Shown: positions 7,788 through 17,655 of the stretch, piece after piece
How positions within the stretch are numbered: the first letter of the stretch is position 1
How the letters are laid out: each line of letters opens with the position of its first letter
NCBI RefSeq assembly: GCF_026011795.1
Contig: NZ_BRVS01000008.1
Coordinates: forward strand, 248,001-312,000
DNA from: Arthrobacter mangrovi
GTDB lineage: Bacteria; Actinomycetota; Actinomycetes; Actinomycetales; Micrococcaceae
Length of the DNA stretch: 64,000 bases
Direction: 5' to 3'
Made by a program: the position numbers and the translations under genes
The notes under the pieces: model-generated
The model's database searches: none
What the model saw: the letters and a program-made list of their open reading frames with translations, nothing else
What the model was told of the DNA's origin: nothing

Positions 7788-9617
7788 ATGGACTCCCCCA
7801 TCCAGACGTACCTGCAGGCCCTGCACGACGAGATCGCCGGCATCCGCGACGGCACCCCGGACAGCAGCATCCCGGGCATCGCCGGCGTGGATCCGGACCG
7901 CTTCGGCATCTGCCTGGCCACGGCGGACGGCTATGTCTATGAGGTCGGCGACACGCGGGAGGACTTCACCATCCAGTCCATCTCGAAGCCCCTGACGTAC
8001 GGGCTGGCGCTGGCCGACCTGGGCGCCGAGGCGGTGGACGGGAAGATCGACGTCGAGCCCTCCGGGGACGCGTTCAACGAGCTGTCGCTGGCCGAGGGCA
8101 CCGGCAGGCCGGCCAACGCGATGATCAACGCCGGTGCCATCGCGGCGGCCTCGCTGGTCAAGGGCAGGGGCGGCAGCTCCCGGTTCGAGCGGATCCTGAA
8201 GACCTACTCGGACTTCGCCGGCCGGGAGCTCGACTACAGCGCTCGGGTCTACGAGTCCGAGCGGCGTAGCGGTTTCCGCAACTACGCGATGGGCTACCTG
8301 CTCCGGCAGTTCAATATCCTCGAGCAGGATCCGGTCCCGGTGCTGGAGGACTACTTCCGGCAGTGCTCGGTCCTGGTCACCTGCCGCGACCTCGCAATGG
8401 TCGCCGCCACGCTGGCCAATGCCGGCGCCAACCCGGTGAGCGGGAAGCAGGTGCTGGAACTGGACGTGGTGGAGCGGGTGCTGTCCGTGATGGCCACCTG
8501 CGGAATGTACGACGACGCGGGTTCGTGGCTGAGCTCGGTCGGCATGCCGGCCAAGTCCGGGGTCGGCGGCGGCATCATTGCGGTGCTTCCGGGCCAGGTC
8601 GGCGTCGGGATCTACGCGCCGCCGCTGGACGGGCACGGCACGAGTGTCCGCGGCGCCGCGGCCTGCCGGCGGCTCTCCCGCGACCTCGGACTGCACTTCG
8701 TGCATGCCGCCAGAACCGGCCGCTCCGCGATCCATGCCAGCTACGACATCACCGCCGCCCCCTCGGGCATCCGGCGGAACGACGAGGGCGCCGAGGTGCT
8801 CCGCTCCCACGGCCACCGCGCCCGGATCATTGAGCTCAACGGCGACCTGCTTTTCGCCGGCACCGAATCCGTCATCCGCGAGGTCAGCGCGCAGAGCCCG
8901 GACGTGGAGCTGGTCATCCTGGACCTGCGGCGGGTGGACGAAACCGGGCGGGTGGCGGCCAAGCTGCTTCCCCGGCTCCGCGATGCCTTGGCCGATGCCG
9001 GCTGCGGGCTGCTGCTCATCGATCCCGGTGGCGTACTGGCCGGCGCCCTCGGCAGCAGCGAAGACGGCGGAGACGGCTGCGCCCCCGCCTTCGGCACCCG
9101 GCGCGCCGCCGTCGAAGACGCCGAAAACCAGCTGATCGCCCGCTACGGCAGCGAGCTCTGCCTGCCCGAAACGGTGGCGGTCCCGGATTCCCCCGCCCTC
9201 GGATCGCTGGACCCTGCCGTGGCAAAGGCGCTGGCGGAGCGGATGGAGCCACGGGAGTACGACGACGGCGACGTCATCCGGCGCGCGGGCCAGCGGTTCG
9301 GCGGGATCTACTTCATCAGCTCCGGCAAAGTGGCCAGCTCCCTCCCCGCGCCCGGCGGCGGCCGGATCCGGATCAGCACGCTCAGCGCCGGCATGACCTT
9401 CGGCGAACTGGCCCTGGCCAGCGACGACCGCCAAGAAACCACCGTCAAGGCAGTGGGCCCCGTCCAGGTCAGCGTCCTGACCGCGGAAGCCATGGCGGAG
9501 ATCGAAGCGGGCGACCCGCGGCTCGCCGTCGAGCTGTGGAAAACGCTGACCCGCGATGCCTACGTGCGGGTGGACCAGTACCTGCGCGAAACTGCCATCC
9601 GGGACGACGGGAGATAA
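7788..9617 (+). CDS. glsA: Glutaminase A fused to STAS and cyclic-nucleotide-binding domains
   Basis: A 609-residue three-domain protein. Residues ~10-310 are a beta-lactamase-fold glutaminase (glutamine to glutamate plus ammonia) with the S64-x-x-K67 catalytic motif, the NAMINAGAI and NYAMGYLLR blocks and a GMYDDAGSW tyrosine motif. Residues ~335-450 look like a STAS domain (RIIELNGDLLFAGTE, LVILDLRRVDE). Residues ~475-600 form a cNMP-binding domain (DGDVIRRAGQRFGGIYFISSGKV, GMTFGELAL). The N-terminal glutaminase alone would be about 310 residues, the normal size of a stand-alone enzyme, so the fusion suggests activity tuned by a nucleotide or a partner. The mRNA is probably leaderless. Confidence 0.9.
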   Translation: MDSPIQTYLQALHDEIAGIRDGTPDSSIPGIAGVDPDRFGICLATADGYVYEVGDTREDFTIQSISKPLTYGLALADLGAEAVDGKIDVEPSGDAFNELSLAEGTGRPANAMINAGAIAAASLVKGRGGSSRFERILKTYSDFAGRELDYSARVYESERRSGFRNYAMGYLLRQFNILEQDPVPVLEDYFRQCSVLVTCRDLAMVAATLANAGANPVSGKQVLELDVVERVLSVMATCGMYDDAGSWLSSVGMPAKSGVGGGIIAVLPGQVGVGIYAPPLDGHGTSVRGAAACRRLSRDLGLHFVHAARTGRSAIHASYDITAAPSGIRRNDEGAEVLRSHGHRARIIELNGDLLFAGTESVIREVSAQSPDVELVILDLRRVDETGRVAAKLLPRLRDALADAGCGLLLIDPGGVLAGALGSSEDGGDGCAPAFGTRRAAVEDAENQLIARYGSELCLPETVAVPDSPALGSLDPAVAKALAERMEPREYDDGDVIRRAGQRFGGIYFISSGKVASSLPAPGGGRIRISTLSAGMTFGELALASDDRQETTVKAVGPVQVSVLTAEAMAEIEAGDPRLAVELWKTLTRDAYVRVDQYLRETAIRDDGR

Positions 9618-9682
9618 CCGGAGTACGGTGGAAGTACCAGTCCGCCCCGTGCGGCGGACGCTTCTGTTGGAGGACAGCAGCT

Positions 9683-9829
9683 ATGGCACAACCAACCATC
9701 CCGCAGGAATTCGACCGCAGGCATAGCGAAGACGCCGTAGAGGGCGAGGCGGAACAGGCCGTGCAGATGCCCCATCCGCACTCCCAGGACGCGGCTGAGG
9801 GGCCGGATATCGAGGAAGCCCCACGCTAG
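9683..9829 (+). CDS. Small hydrophilic protein, 48 residues
   Basis: A 48-residue acidic, His/Gln-containing protein. GGAGGA at 9669-9674 is a strong ribosome site 8 nt before the ATG, which is the main reason to believe it is a gene. There is no membrane segment or known motif. It resembles in size and composition the small acidic proteins common in Micrococcaceae genomes, but lacks the DDRGLTT ending seen in two others of this window. Function unknown. Confidence 0.6.
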   Translation: MAQPTIPQEFDRRHSEDAVEGEAEQAVQMPHPHSQDAAEGPDIEEAPR

Positions 9830-9843
9830 GACCCGCCTCCCAC

Positions 9844-9870
9844 CGGGCCGGGCCGAAAGGCCTTAGCCCG
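9844..9870 (+). terminator. Possible hairpin terminator after the 48-residue gene
   Basis: GGCC-GAAA-GGCC (9851-9862) is extended by CGGGC/GCCCG arms across small bulges. It lies just before the next promoter, and no T tract follows. Confidence 0.35.
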
Positions 9871-9885
9871 ACCACGAGGCCCGCA

Positions 9886-9891
9886 TAGGGT
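9886..9891 (+). promoter_or_regulatory. -10 box (TAGGGT), leaderless start of the MDR gene
   Basis: TAGGGT ends exactly 6 nt before the ATG at 9898 and there is no Shine-Dalgarno sequence, the same geometry as at the glutaminase gene. Confidence 0.55.
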
Positions 9892-9897
9892 TGCAGT

Positions 9898-10965
9898 ATG
9901 AAGCGCGTCGTGGTCCAGCGATTCGGCGGCCCTGAGGTCCTCCAGGTGGTGGAGGACGAGGATCCCCGGCCGGCGCCCGGCGAGGTTGTTGTGAGGGTAC
10001 TGGCAGCAGGCGTGTCCTTCACGGATTCGCAGCTACGGGCCGGCACCTATTTCCACGTCCCGAAGCCTCCGTTTACGCCGGGCTACGAGCTCGTGGGGGT
10101 CGTCGAGGAACTCGGCGCCGGACGCTCCCTGCTCCATATTGGAGATCGCGTCGCCGCCTTGACGGTCTGGGGCGCCTACGCGGAACGGGTCTGCGTGCCG
10201 GAGGCAGAAGCAGTGGAGGTGCCGGAGGACCTCGACCCGGCGGAAGCCGTCTGCCTCGTCCTGCCCTACATGACCGCTTACCAGGTGCTGCACCGCGTGG
10301 CGAACGCACAGCGCGGCGAAAGTGTGCTGGTGCAGGGCGCGGCCGGCAGGGTGGGAGTCGCCGTCCTTGAACTCGGGGCGGCGGCCGGACTCCGGCTTTA
10401 CGGCACCGCCTCCGCCGAGGACTGTGCGTCCATCGAGCGGCTGGGCGCAGTGGCGATCGACTTCCGGAGCGAGGACTTCGTGGCCCGTGCGCACGCCCTT
10501 CCAGGGAAAGGGGTGGACGTTGTGCTCGACGGGATCGGCGGCCCGCTGTCGCTCCGTTCGTTCCGCGCGCTGCGTCCGGGGGGCCGGCTTGTCGTGTTCG
10601 GCCACTACGCGACGCTGTCGCACGGCCGCAAGAGCCGGCGGGGGTGGTTCGAATGGTACGTCTCCACTGCTGCCGTCGCGGCGTGGGGCCTGCTCTCCCC
10701 TCGGCGCCGTGTCCTCGCCTACCGGGTCCAGAAGGTGCACGAGCGTGCCCGGCCGCTGGGCGTCGGAGGAGGACCTCGGGACCCGGACTGGTACCGGGAA
10801 GACTTTCGTGCGCTGCTCGACCTGCTTCGCGGCGGACAGATCCACCCGGTTGTCGCGGAGCGGCTGCCGTTGTCCGAGGCCCGTCATGCCCACGAGCTCC
10901 TCGAGCACTCGGCGGAGAAAGGCAAGCTTGTGCTGGTCCCGTACGGCGCGCCGGGCGCTGGCTGA
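9898..10965 (+). CDS. Zinc-free medium-chain dehydrogenase/reductase, quinone oxidoreductase-like
   Basis: A 355-residue MDR-superfamily NADPH oxidoreductase. The N-terminal GroES-like domain (PAPGEVVVRVLAAGVSFTDSQLR, FTPGYELVGVVEELG) is followed by a Rossmann domain (VLVQGAAGRVGVAVLELG; DVVLDGIGG). The zinc-binding Cys/His residues of alcohol dehydrogenases are missing, so it should be zinc-independent, like quinone oxidoreductase/VAT-1-type enzymes. A longer insert around residues 240-290 (GRKSRRGWFEWYVSTAAVAAWGLLSP) is typical of the VAT-1-like branch. The substrate is unknown. Confidence 0.85.
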   Translation: MKRVVVQRFGGPEVLQVVEDEDPRPAPGEVVVRVLAAGVSFTDSQLRAGTYFHVPKPPFTPGYELVGVVEELGAGRSLLHIGDRVAALTVWGAYAERVCVPEAEAVEVPEDLDPAEAVCLVLPYMTAYQVLHRVANAQRGESVLVQGAAGRVGVAVLELGAAAGLRLYGTASAEDCASIERLGAVAIDFRSEDFVARAHALPGKGVDVVLDGIGGPLSLRSFRALRPGGRLVVFGHYATLSHGRKSRRGWFEWYVSTAAVAAWGLLSPRRRVLAYRVQKVHERARPLGVGGGPRDPDWYREDFRALLDLLRGGQIHPVVAERLPLSEARHAHELLEHSAEKGKLVLVPYGAPGAG

Positions 10966-11016
10966 CGGGCGATGATGCCGAACAGGCACCGCTCAACCCG
11001 CCCATGGCGCAGCGGC

Positions 11017-11637
11017 TCAGGCGCGGGCGGCCAGCCCCAGCCCCGCTAGGACCGTGTCCACCCCGAAGAGGAACGCCTCGTCGTCGTTGTTCCGCTCCGC
11101 CCCTTCCGGCAGCAAACCGGCGGCGGCGAGGTCGGCGTGCGTCTGCTCCTCCGCCACCGAGCCCAGGATGCAGTGGGTCAGCGTGCGCGCGCCCCAGGCA
11201 GCGGGCTGCGCACCCAGCCCGCGGCGCTCGAGCAGCCGGCGCAGGGTGCTGATGGCCGGAAGAGCCTCGGAGGTCATCGCCTGTGCCAGCGAGACGACAT
11301 CCGCGCCGTCCCGCACGGAGAGCAGGGCCGAGCGGATGTCCAGGGCCAGCTGCCGGACGGGCTCCGGTCCGCCGATTGGAGACCCGGTATCCGCAGCGGC
11401 GCCGGACACCTCGCCCTCCGGCCCGTCGGGATGATCGGCGTCAGGCTCCGGCACGGCGGCCAGGATTTGACGGGCCAGCACGCCCAGCAGTTCCTGCTTG
11501 TTCTTCACGTGCCAGTACAGCGCCCCGGGCTGCACGCCGAGGTCGCGGGCCAGCCGCCGCATGGACAGGTCGGCCAGCCCATAGCTGCGCAGGATCTGCA
11601 TCGCCGCGTCCTCGATCTGCCGGCGGGTCAGCGCCAT
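11017..11637 (-). CDS. bioQ: TetR-family repressor of biotin genes, BioQ-like
   Basis: A 206-residue TetR-family repressor. Its N-terminal helix-turn-helix (ALTRRQIEDAAMQIL, GVQPGALYWHVKNKQELL) is standard and the rest is a ligand/dimer domain. It is divergent from bioB, and the shared region holds two perfect TTGAAC-N3-GTTCAA palindromes, like the TGAAC-N3-GTTCA-type site reported for BioQ of corynebacteria and mycobacteria. One operator covers a possible bioQ -35 (TTGAAC at 11727-11722, GAATGT -10 at 11703-11698), so autoregulation is likely. The start has AGGAGG 5 nt upstream. Naming rests on position plus operator, not on sequence comparison. Confidence 0.8.
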   Translation of the reverse strand: MALTRRQIEDAAMQILRSYGLADLSMRRLARDLGVQPGALYWHVKNKQELLGVLARQILAAVPEPDADHPDGPEGEVSGAAADTGSPIGGPEPVRQLALDIRSALLSVRDGADVVSLAQAMTSEALPAISTLRRLLERRGLGAQPAAWGARTLTHCILGSVAEEQTHADLAAAGLLPEGAERNNDDEAFLFGVDTVLAGLGLAARA

Positions 11638-11712
11638 CGGGTCCTCCTGTTGGTCGTATCCGCCGCAGCGGCAGGTTCCAGTCCATCATGCCGCGTCACA
11701 TTCGAAGCAAAC

Positions 11713-11727
11713 TTGAACGCCGTTCAA
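11713..11727. promoter_or_regulatory. BioQ operator 1
   Basis: Perfect palindrome TTGAAC-GCC-GTTCAA. It lies 7 bp upstream of the bioB -35 box and overlaps a possible bioQ -35, so binding could affect both directions. It has the same half-sites as operator 2. Confidence 0.8.
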
Positions 11728-11734
11728 TAATCTC

Positions 11735-11763
11735 TTGACACCGCCTCCGCCCATTCCGATACT
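11735..11763 (+). promoter_or_regulatory. bioB promoter, TTGACA-N17-GATACT
   Basis: The -35 TTGACA (11735-11740) and -10 GATACT (11758-11763) are separated by 17 bp, a near-consensus primary-sigma promoter. The predicted start point (about 11769-11770) falls on the bioB GTG and inside operator 2, implying a leaderless, repressible transcript. Confidence 0.8.
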
Positions 11764-11777
11764 TGAACGGTGTTCAA
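11763..11777. promoter_or_regulatory. BioQ operator 2, over the bioB transcription and translation start
   Basis: Perfect palindrome TTGAAC-GGT-GTTCAA. Its centre is 50 bp from that of operator 1, about five helical turns, so both sites face the same side. The bioB GTG at 11770 lies inside it. Confidence 0.8.
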
Positions 11778-12906
11778 TTACTTTAGCGACCTGGCCGCGA
11801 AACAGCTGGACGGCGGCACCCTGACCCGCGAGGAAGCCCTCGCCATCCTGCGGTCGACCGACGATCAGCTGCTCGACGTAGTGTCGGCCGCCGCCCGCCT
11901 CCGCCGCGCCCACTTCGCCAACACGGTCAAGGTGAACTACCTGGTGAACCTGAAGTCCGGCCTCTGCCCGGAGGACTGCACCTACTGTTCGCAGCGGCTG
12001 GGGTCCGCGGCCCAGATCCTCAAGTACACGTGGCTGAAGCCGGAGGAAGCGGCCGAGCAGGCGGCAACCGGTATCCGGGCCGGCGCCTCCCGCGTCTGCC
12101 TCGTAGCGAGCGGCAAGGGCCCCACGGACCGGGACGTGGACCGGGTGGCCAGCATGGTGGAGGGCCTGAAGGACGAGCACCCGCAGGTCGAGGTCTGCGC
12201 CTGCCTGGGCATCCTCAAAGACGGCCAGGCGGACCGGCTCAAGTCCGCCGGAGTCGACGCCTACAACCACAACCTCAACACCAGCGAGTCCAACTACGCG
12301 GACATCTGCACCACGCATGAGTACGCCGACCGGGTCCGCACCGTGGAACATGCCAAGGGCGCCGGGCTCTCCCCGTGCTCCGGCCTGATCGTCGGCATGG
12401 GCGAGTCCGACGACGAGCTGGTCGACGCGGTGTTCGCGCTGCGCGACCTCGACGCCGACTCCATCCCGGTCAACTTCCTGATGCCCTTCGAGGGCACGCC
12501 GCTCGAGGGCACCTGGCTGCTCACGCCCGCGCACTGCCTGCGCATCCTCGCGCTGGTCCGCTTCGCCAGCCCGGACACGGAGCTGCGCATGGCCGGCGGC
12601 CGCGAAATGCACCTGCGCTCGCTCCAGCCGCTGGCCCTGCAGGTGGCCAACTCGCTCTTCCTCGGCGACTACCTCACCAGCGAGGGGCAGGCCGCGAAGG
12701 CCGACCTCGAAATGATCGCGGACAGCGGCTTCGTGGTGCTCGGCGCGGACGGTGCCGCGGCGGCTGCCGGCGCGGAGTACGACGGCGGCGCCGCGGCTTC
12801 AGCGTCCGAGCCCGCCGCGGCGGTGGTCGACGATAACGATCCCGCGAGCGTCCCGGTCACGATCCGACGGCGCGGGGCCGGAACCCGGCTCGCCCCGAAC
12901 GCCTAG
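11770..12906 (+). CDS. bioB: Biotin synthase
   Basis: A 378-residue radical-SAM enzyme converting dethiobiotin to biotin. The iron-sulfur motif CPEDCTYC (C66, C70, C73) is followed by the BioB blocks [17 protein letters not shown] and [33 protein letters not shown]. The last ~60 residues are an Ala-rich, probably disordered extension beyond the conserved core. The GTG start at 11770 has no ribosome site and coincides with the predicted transcription start, so translation is probably leaderless. First gene of bioB-bioA-bioF-P450-bioD; the gap to bioA is 7 nt. Confidence 0.95.
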   Translation: MFNYFSDLAAKQLDGGTLTREEALAILRSTDDQLLDVVSAAARLRRAHFANTVKVNYLVNLKSGLCPEDCTYCSQRLGSAAQILKYTWLKPEEAAEQAATGIRAGASRVCLVASGKGPTDRDVDRVASMVEGLKDEHPQVEVCACLGILKDGQADRLKSAGVDAYNHNLNTSESNYADICTTHEYADRVRTVEHAKGAGLSPCSGLIVGMGESDDELVDAVFALRDLDADSIPVNFLMPFEGTPLEGTWLLTPAHCLRILALVRFASPDTELRMAGGREMHLRSLQPLALQVANSLFLGDYLTSEGQAAKADLEMIADSGFVVLGADGAAAAAGAEYDGGAAASASEPAAAVVDDNDPASVPVTIRRRGAGTRLAPNA

Positions 12907-12913
12907 GCGCGCC

Positions 12914-14310
12914 GTGGTACTGCACTCCCCCGCCGCCGTCGTTCCCGGCACGGCCCCCGGCTCCGGGACCGAAACCACGCGCCGGCGTACGCCCGGCACC
13001 GGCACCATCCGTCGCGACCGCGGCCTCCTCTGGCATCCCTACGCCCCGCTGGACGGCCCGGCGCCCTTTGCCGTCGAGGCGGCCGGCGGCGTCCGGCTGC
13101 AGCTGCGGGCGGCGGACGGCGAGCGCTTCGACGTCGTCGACGCGATGAGCTCGTGGTGGTCCATGATCCACGGCTACCGGAACCCGGTGCTGGACGAGGC
13201 ACTGCGGCACCAGTCGGAGCGGTTCAGCCATGTCATGTTCGGCGGCCTCACGCACGAGCCCGCGGTGCGGCTGGCCGAGCAGCTGGTCCGCCTCGCGCCG
13301 CAGCCGCTGGAGCACGTATTCCTCGCCGACTCCGGCTCGGTCTCGGTGGAGGTGGCGCTCAAGCTGGCAGTGCAGTACCAGGCGGCGACGGGCCGGCCGG
13401 AGCGGCAGCGCTTCCTCGCGCTGCGCGGCGGCTACCACGGCGACACCTTCGCGGCCATGAGCGTCTGCGATCCGGTGGATGGCATGCATTCGGCCTTTCC
13501 CGGGCTGGTGGCGCAGCAGGAGTTCCTGCCGCGGCCGCCGGCGGCGCGATTGGACAACGACGGCGAACTGGTCGCCGATGCGGCGGCGGTGGCGGGCTGG
13601 ATCGCCGCCCTCAAGGAGACCGTTGCCCGGCAGGCCGGGGGGCTGGCGGCGATCATCGTGGAGCCGGTGCTCCAGGGCGCCGGCGGCATGTTCGCCTACG
13701 CCCCGGAGTGCCTGCGTGCGGCGCGGCGGGTGGCGGACGAGCACGGCCTGCTGCTGGTCTTCGACGAGATCGCCACCGGCTTCGGCCGGACGGGCCGGCT
13801 TTTCGCTGCGGAATGGGCCGGGGTCTCTCCGGACATCATGTGCGTGGGCAAAGCGCTGACCGGCGGCTACCTCACGCTGGCGGCCGTGCTCTGCTCCGCC
13901 GAGGTCGCCTCGGCCGTCACGAACTCGGAATTCCGGGCACTGCTGCACGGGCCGACCTTCATGGGGAATCCGCTGGCGTGCGCGGTCGCCTCGGCGTCGC
14001 TGGACCTGCTGGAGGCCAACGGGTGGCGGCAACAGGTGGGCGGGGTGGAGCGCGGCCTGGCCGCCTCGCTGGCCCCGGCCGCCGCACTGGGATCCGTGCG
14101 CGAGGTGCGCGTGCTCGGCGCCGTCGGCGTGGTGCAGCTGGACCGGCCCGTGGACATCCCCGCCCTCACCCGGGCCGCCCTGGATCGCAGCGTCTGGGTC
14201 CGCCCGTTCCGCGACCTGGTCTACACCATGCCGCCCTATGTCTCGTCCGCGGCGGACGTCGCCGCCATCGGCGCGGGCATCACCGGCGCCATCGCGGAGG
14301 TGCACGGCTG

Positions 14311-14311
<1 letters not shown>
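12914..14311 (+). CDS. bioA: Adenosylmethionine-8-amino-7-oxononanoate aminotransferase
   Basis: A 465-residue class III PLP aminotransferase that makes 7,8-diaminopelargonate from KAPA. Motifs: WHPYAPLD near the N-terminus, [44 protein letters not shown] and the PLP lysine in [14 protein letters not shown]. The GTG at 12914, 7 nt after bioB, is chosen because upstream in-frame codons run back through bioB; no good ribosome site is visible, so coupling to bioB is likely. About 35 non-conserved N-terminal residues precede the core. Its stop overlaps the bioF start (14311). Confidence 0.92.
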
Positions 14312-15551
<1,240 letters not shown>

Positions 15552-15555
<4 letters not shown>

Positions 15556-16622
15556 ATTTCCACGTCGTCACCGAGCCCGCGCAGGTCCGCGAGGTCATGC
15601 GCCGCACGGAAGATTTCCTCCCGACGAACGCGCTCACCGCCGTCGTTCCCCTGGCCCCGGCCGCGCTGCGCATCCTTAGCCGCGCCCGCTTCGCGCTGCC
15701 GCCGGTGCTTGCCTCCGCGACCGGCGAGGCGCACTTGCGCGTTCGCCGCCTCGTCGCCGGCTTCTTCACCCCCGCGAAGGTCGCCGCCGTCACTCCCCGC
15801 GTGCGGGAACTTGCCGCAAAGCGCTGCGCGGAGGCCGCGCCGGCGCTGCGCAACGGACCGGTCGATCTGGCGGACATGGTGGCAAAGCACGTCCCGCCGG
15901 TGGTGATGGCGGAGCTGATCGGCATCGGCCTGCCGGACCTGGACACATTGAAGCGGTGGAGCCGCGACTCGCTGGAGCTGTTCTGGGGCTGGCCGGACGC
16001 GGACCGCCAGCCGGCACTGGCCGCCAGCGCAGCCGAGTTCTACACCTGGCTGCGGTGCGAAGTCGCCGCCGCGCGGGGCACGGACACGCTGTTCGGCGTG
16101 CTGGACCGCGCTGGCCTCAAGCCTGCCGAAATCTGCTCGCTGGGCTACTTCCTGGTGATCGCCGGGCAGGAGACCACCGCCCAGCTGATCGCCACCGCGT
16201 TCTACCGCACGCTGCAGCACCCGGACCGGTGGCGGCTGCTCGCGGCGGGCGGTTCCGGCCGGGACTTGGTTCGGCGAGTGCTCGCGACCGAGTCATCGGT
16301 CCACACGTGGCGCCGCGCCGCCGCCCGCGCCACCGAGTTGGGCGGCACCGTGCTGCCCGCCGGGGCCGAGATCGTCCTGGAGCTTAGCGGCCATCACGGC
16401 CCCGATGCCGGCGCCACCGCCTACTCGCTGGCCTTCGGCCACGGACTGCACCGGTGCCTCGGGGCGAAGCTCGCCGAGCTGGAAACGGTACTCGTCCTCG
16501 AGGAGACGGCGCGTGCCCTGCCGCAGGTGCGGCTGGATGGGCCGGACCCCGCGTGGCTGCGCCTGCTGTCGTTCCAGAGTCCCCGGACCGTCCTCGTCCG
16601 GCAGGAGCCCGATCTTCCATGA
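15552..16622 (+). CDS. Divergent cytochrome P450 inside the biotin operon (no ExxR motif)
   Basis: A 356-residue P450, shorter than the usual ~400. The I-helix oxygen motif AGQETT (A204 onward) and the haem loop FGHGLHRCLG with Cys302 are intact. In the K helix the normally invariant ExxR is absent: lined up with CYP107-type sequences, residues 241-245 read RRVLA. About 11 residues are also missing from the meander before the haem loop (no FxxPxxFDxxR). It overlaps bioF and bioD by 4-base ATGA junctions, so it is co-translated with them. In Bacillus the P450 BioI releases pimelate from acyl-ACP; a comparable pimeloyl-supply role is an inference. No bioC, bioH, bioW or bioZ is in the window. 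Confidence 0.8.
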
Positions 16623-17353
16623 CCGTCCCTACACAGTCAGGCCCACGGCCCCTCGGCGGGGACCTCGCCGCCGGGATGCGGGAGCTGCCGCGGATCATTT
16701 TCGTCACCGGCACGGATACCGGCGTGGGCAAGACCCGAACGACGGCGGCGCTCGCCTCGGCCCTGTCCGGCCACCCGGAGGGGCCGGTGGCGGTCTACAA
16801 GCCGGCGCAGACGGGCGTGGCTCCGGACGAGCCCGGAGACATCGACGAGATCCGCGAACTCTCCGGCGTGGACCGGGTCTCCGAAGGCGTCCGGCTGCTG
16901 CACCCGATGGCCCCGCGCGCGGCCGCGCGCCGGGAAGGCGCGGTCCTCCCCGGCCTGGACGACCACGTCCGGCACATCCGGACCGAGGCTGAAACGGCCG
17001 CCCATGTGCTGGTCGAAGGCGCCGGAGGGCTGCTGGTCGAGCTGGACGGCGAGGGGCATACCCTGGCGGACCTGGCCGCACAGTTCCCGGACAACTCGGC
17101 GACCGTCGTCGTCGCCCGCAGCGGCCTCGGCACGCTCAACCACACGCTGCTTACGCTCGAGGCCCTGCGCACCAGGAAGCTGCGCGTGGCCGGCCTCGTC
17201 ATCGGCTGCTGGCCCTCCGACCCCGATCCCGTAGAAACGGACAATCTCAAATTTTTCTACGGTCTTAATACCCCCCTCTTGGGCGCCGTACCGGCGGGCA
17301 CATCACTCCTAGTCAGGCCGGATTTGCTCGATCAATCCCCAACTGTGGATTAA
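16619..17353 (+). CDS. bioD: Dethiobiotin synthetase
   Basis: A 244-residue ATP-dependent carboxylase closing the ureido ring of dethiobiotin. The P-loop GTDTGVGKT lies at about residues 31-39, KPAQTG follows, then VEGAGGLLVEL and a C-terminal AGLVIGCWP segment. The ATG overlaps the P450 stop (ATGA, 16619-16622). The first ~23 residues before the P-loop strand are an extra N-terminal extension. It is the last gene of the operon. Confidence 0.92.
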   Translation: MTVPTQSGPRPLGGDLAAGMRELPRIIFVTGTDTGVGKTRTTAALASALSGHPEGPVAVYKPAQTGVAPDEPGDIDEIRELSGVDRVSEGVRLLHPMAPRAAARREGAVLPGLDDHVRHIRTEAETAAHVLVEGAGGLLVELDGEGHTLADLAAQFPDNSATVVVARSGLGTLNHTLLTLEALRTRKLRVAGLVIGCWPSDPDPVETDNLKFFYGLNTPLLGAVPAGTSLLVRPDLLDQSPTVD

Positions 17354-17380
17354 CAGAATCTGAATGTGAAGTTGTCCACA
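17344..17380. promoter_or_regulatory. Two DnaA-box-like 9-mers between bioD and the riboswitch
   Basis: TTGTCCACA at 17372-17380 matches the DnaA box preferred in high-GC actinobacteria. TGTGGATTA at 17344-17352 is the complement of TAATCCACA, a weaker match. The first lies within the inverted repeat AGTTGT-CC-ACAACT (17370-17383). They may titrate DnaA or tie the downstream cell-wall gene to replication; chance is not excluded. Confidence 0.4.
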
Positions 17381-17465
17381 ACTGCCCGGTTCCGAGTTGG
17401 TGGTTACCAAACCGTTATGTAGTGTTGTCGAAGCGTCGGGCCCTACCCGGCCAGCTCGAGTGGAT

Positions 17466-17638
17466 TGCCTAACTCTGCCACCACAATTCGAGCCCGTTCA
17501 GTAACCGCTGGCAGAGGCGGGGGACCCAAGTTTTTCGGGCTTCCACGGAAGCCCTTGGGGTTAAGCCGAGGAGTACGTTCCGTACTGCTCCACGGCCGGG
17601 TGACTCCCATCCGAACCCGACAGCTCACCTCGTAGGCA
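17466..17638 (+). ncRNA. Cyclic di-AMP riboswitch (ydaO/yuaA type)
   Basis: The aptamer core is recognisable: GCCTAACTCTG at the 5' side, GGCAGAGGCGGGGGACCCAA, then TTGGGGTTAAGCCGAGGAG, and the 3' block CCGAACCCGACAGCTCACCT followed by CGTAGGC. P1 is TGCCTA (17466-17471) paired with TAGGCA (17633-17638). P1 ends 2 nt before the ribosome site (GGGAGAGG, 17641-17648) of the NlpC/P60 gene, so ligand binding could directly affect translation. In actinobacteria this class commonly precedes cell-wall hydrolase genes and switches them off at high c-di-AMP. Confidence 0.93.
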
Positions 17639-17655
17639 TTGGGAGAGGCACAACT

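Noticed and set aside
6636-9434. A 932-codon open frame on the minus strand across the OYE and glutaminase genes
   Set aside because: It is a shadow of GC-rich coding: the plus-strand frames contain complete, well-known enzymes, and the antisense product has no recognisable motifs and no ribosome site.
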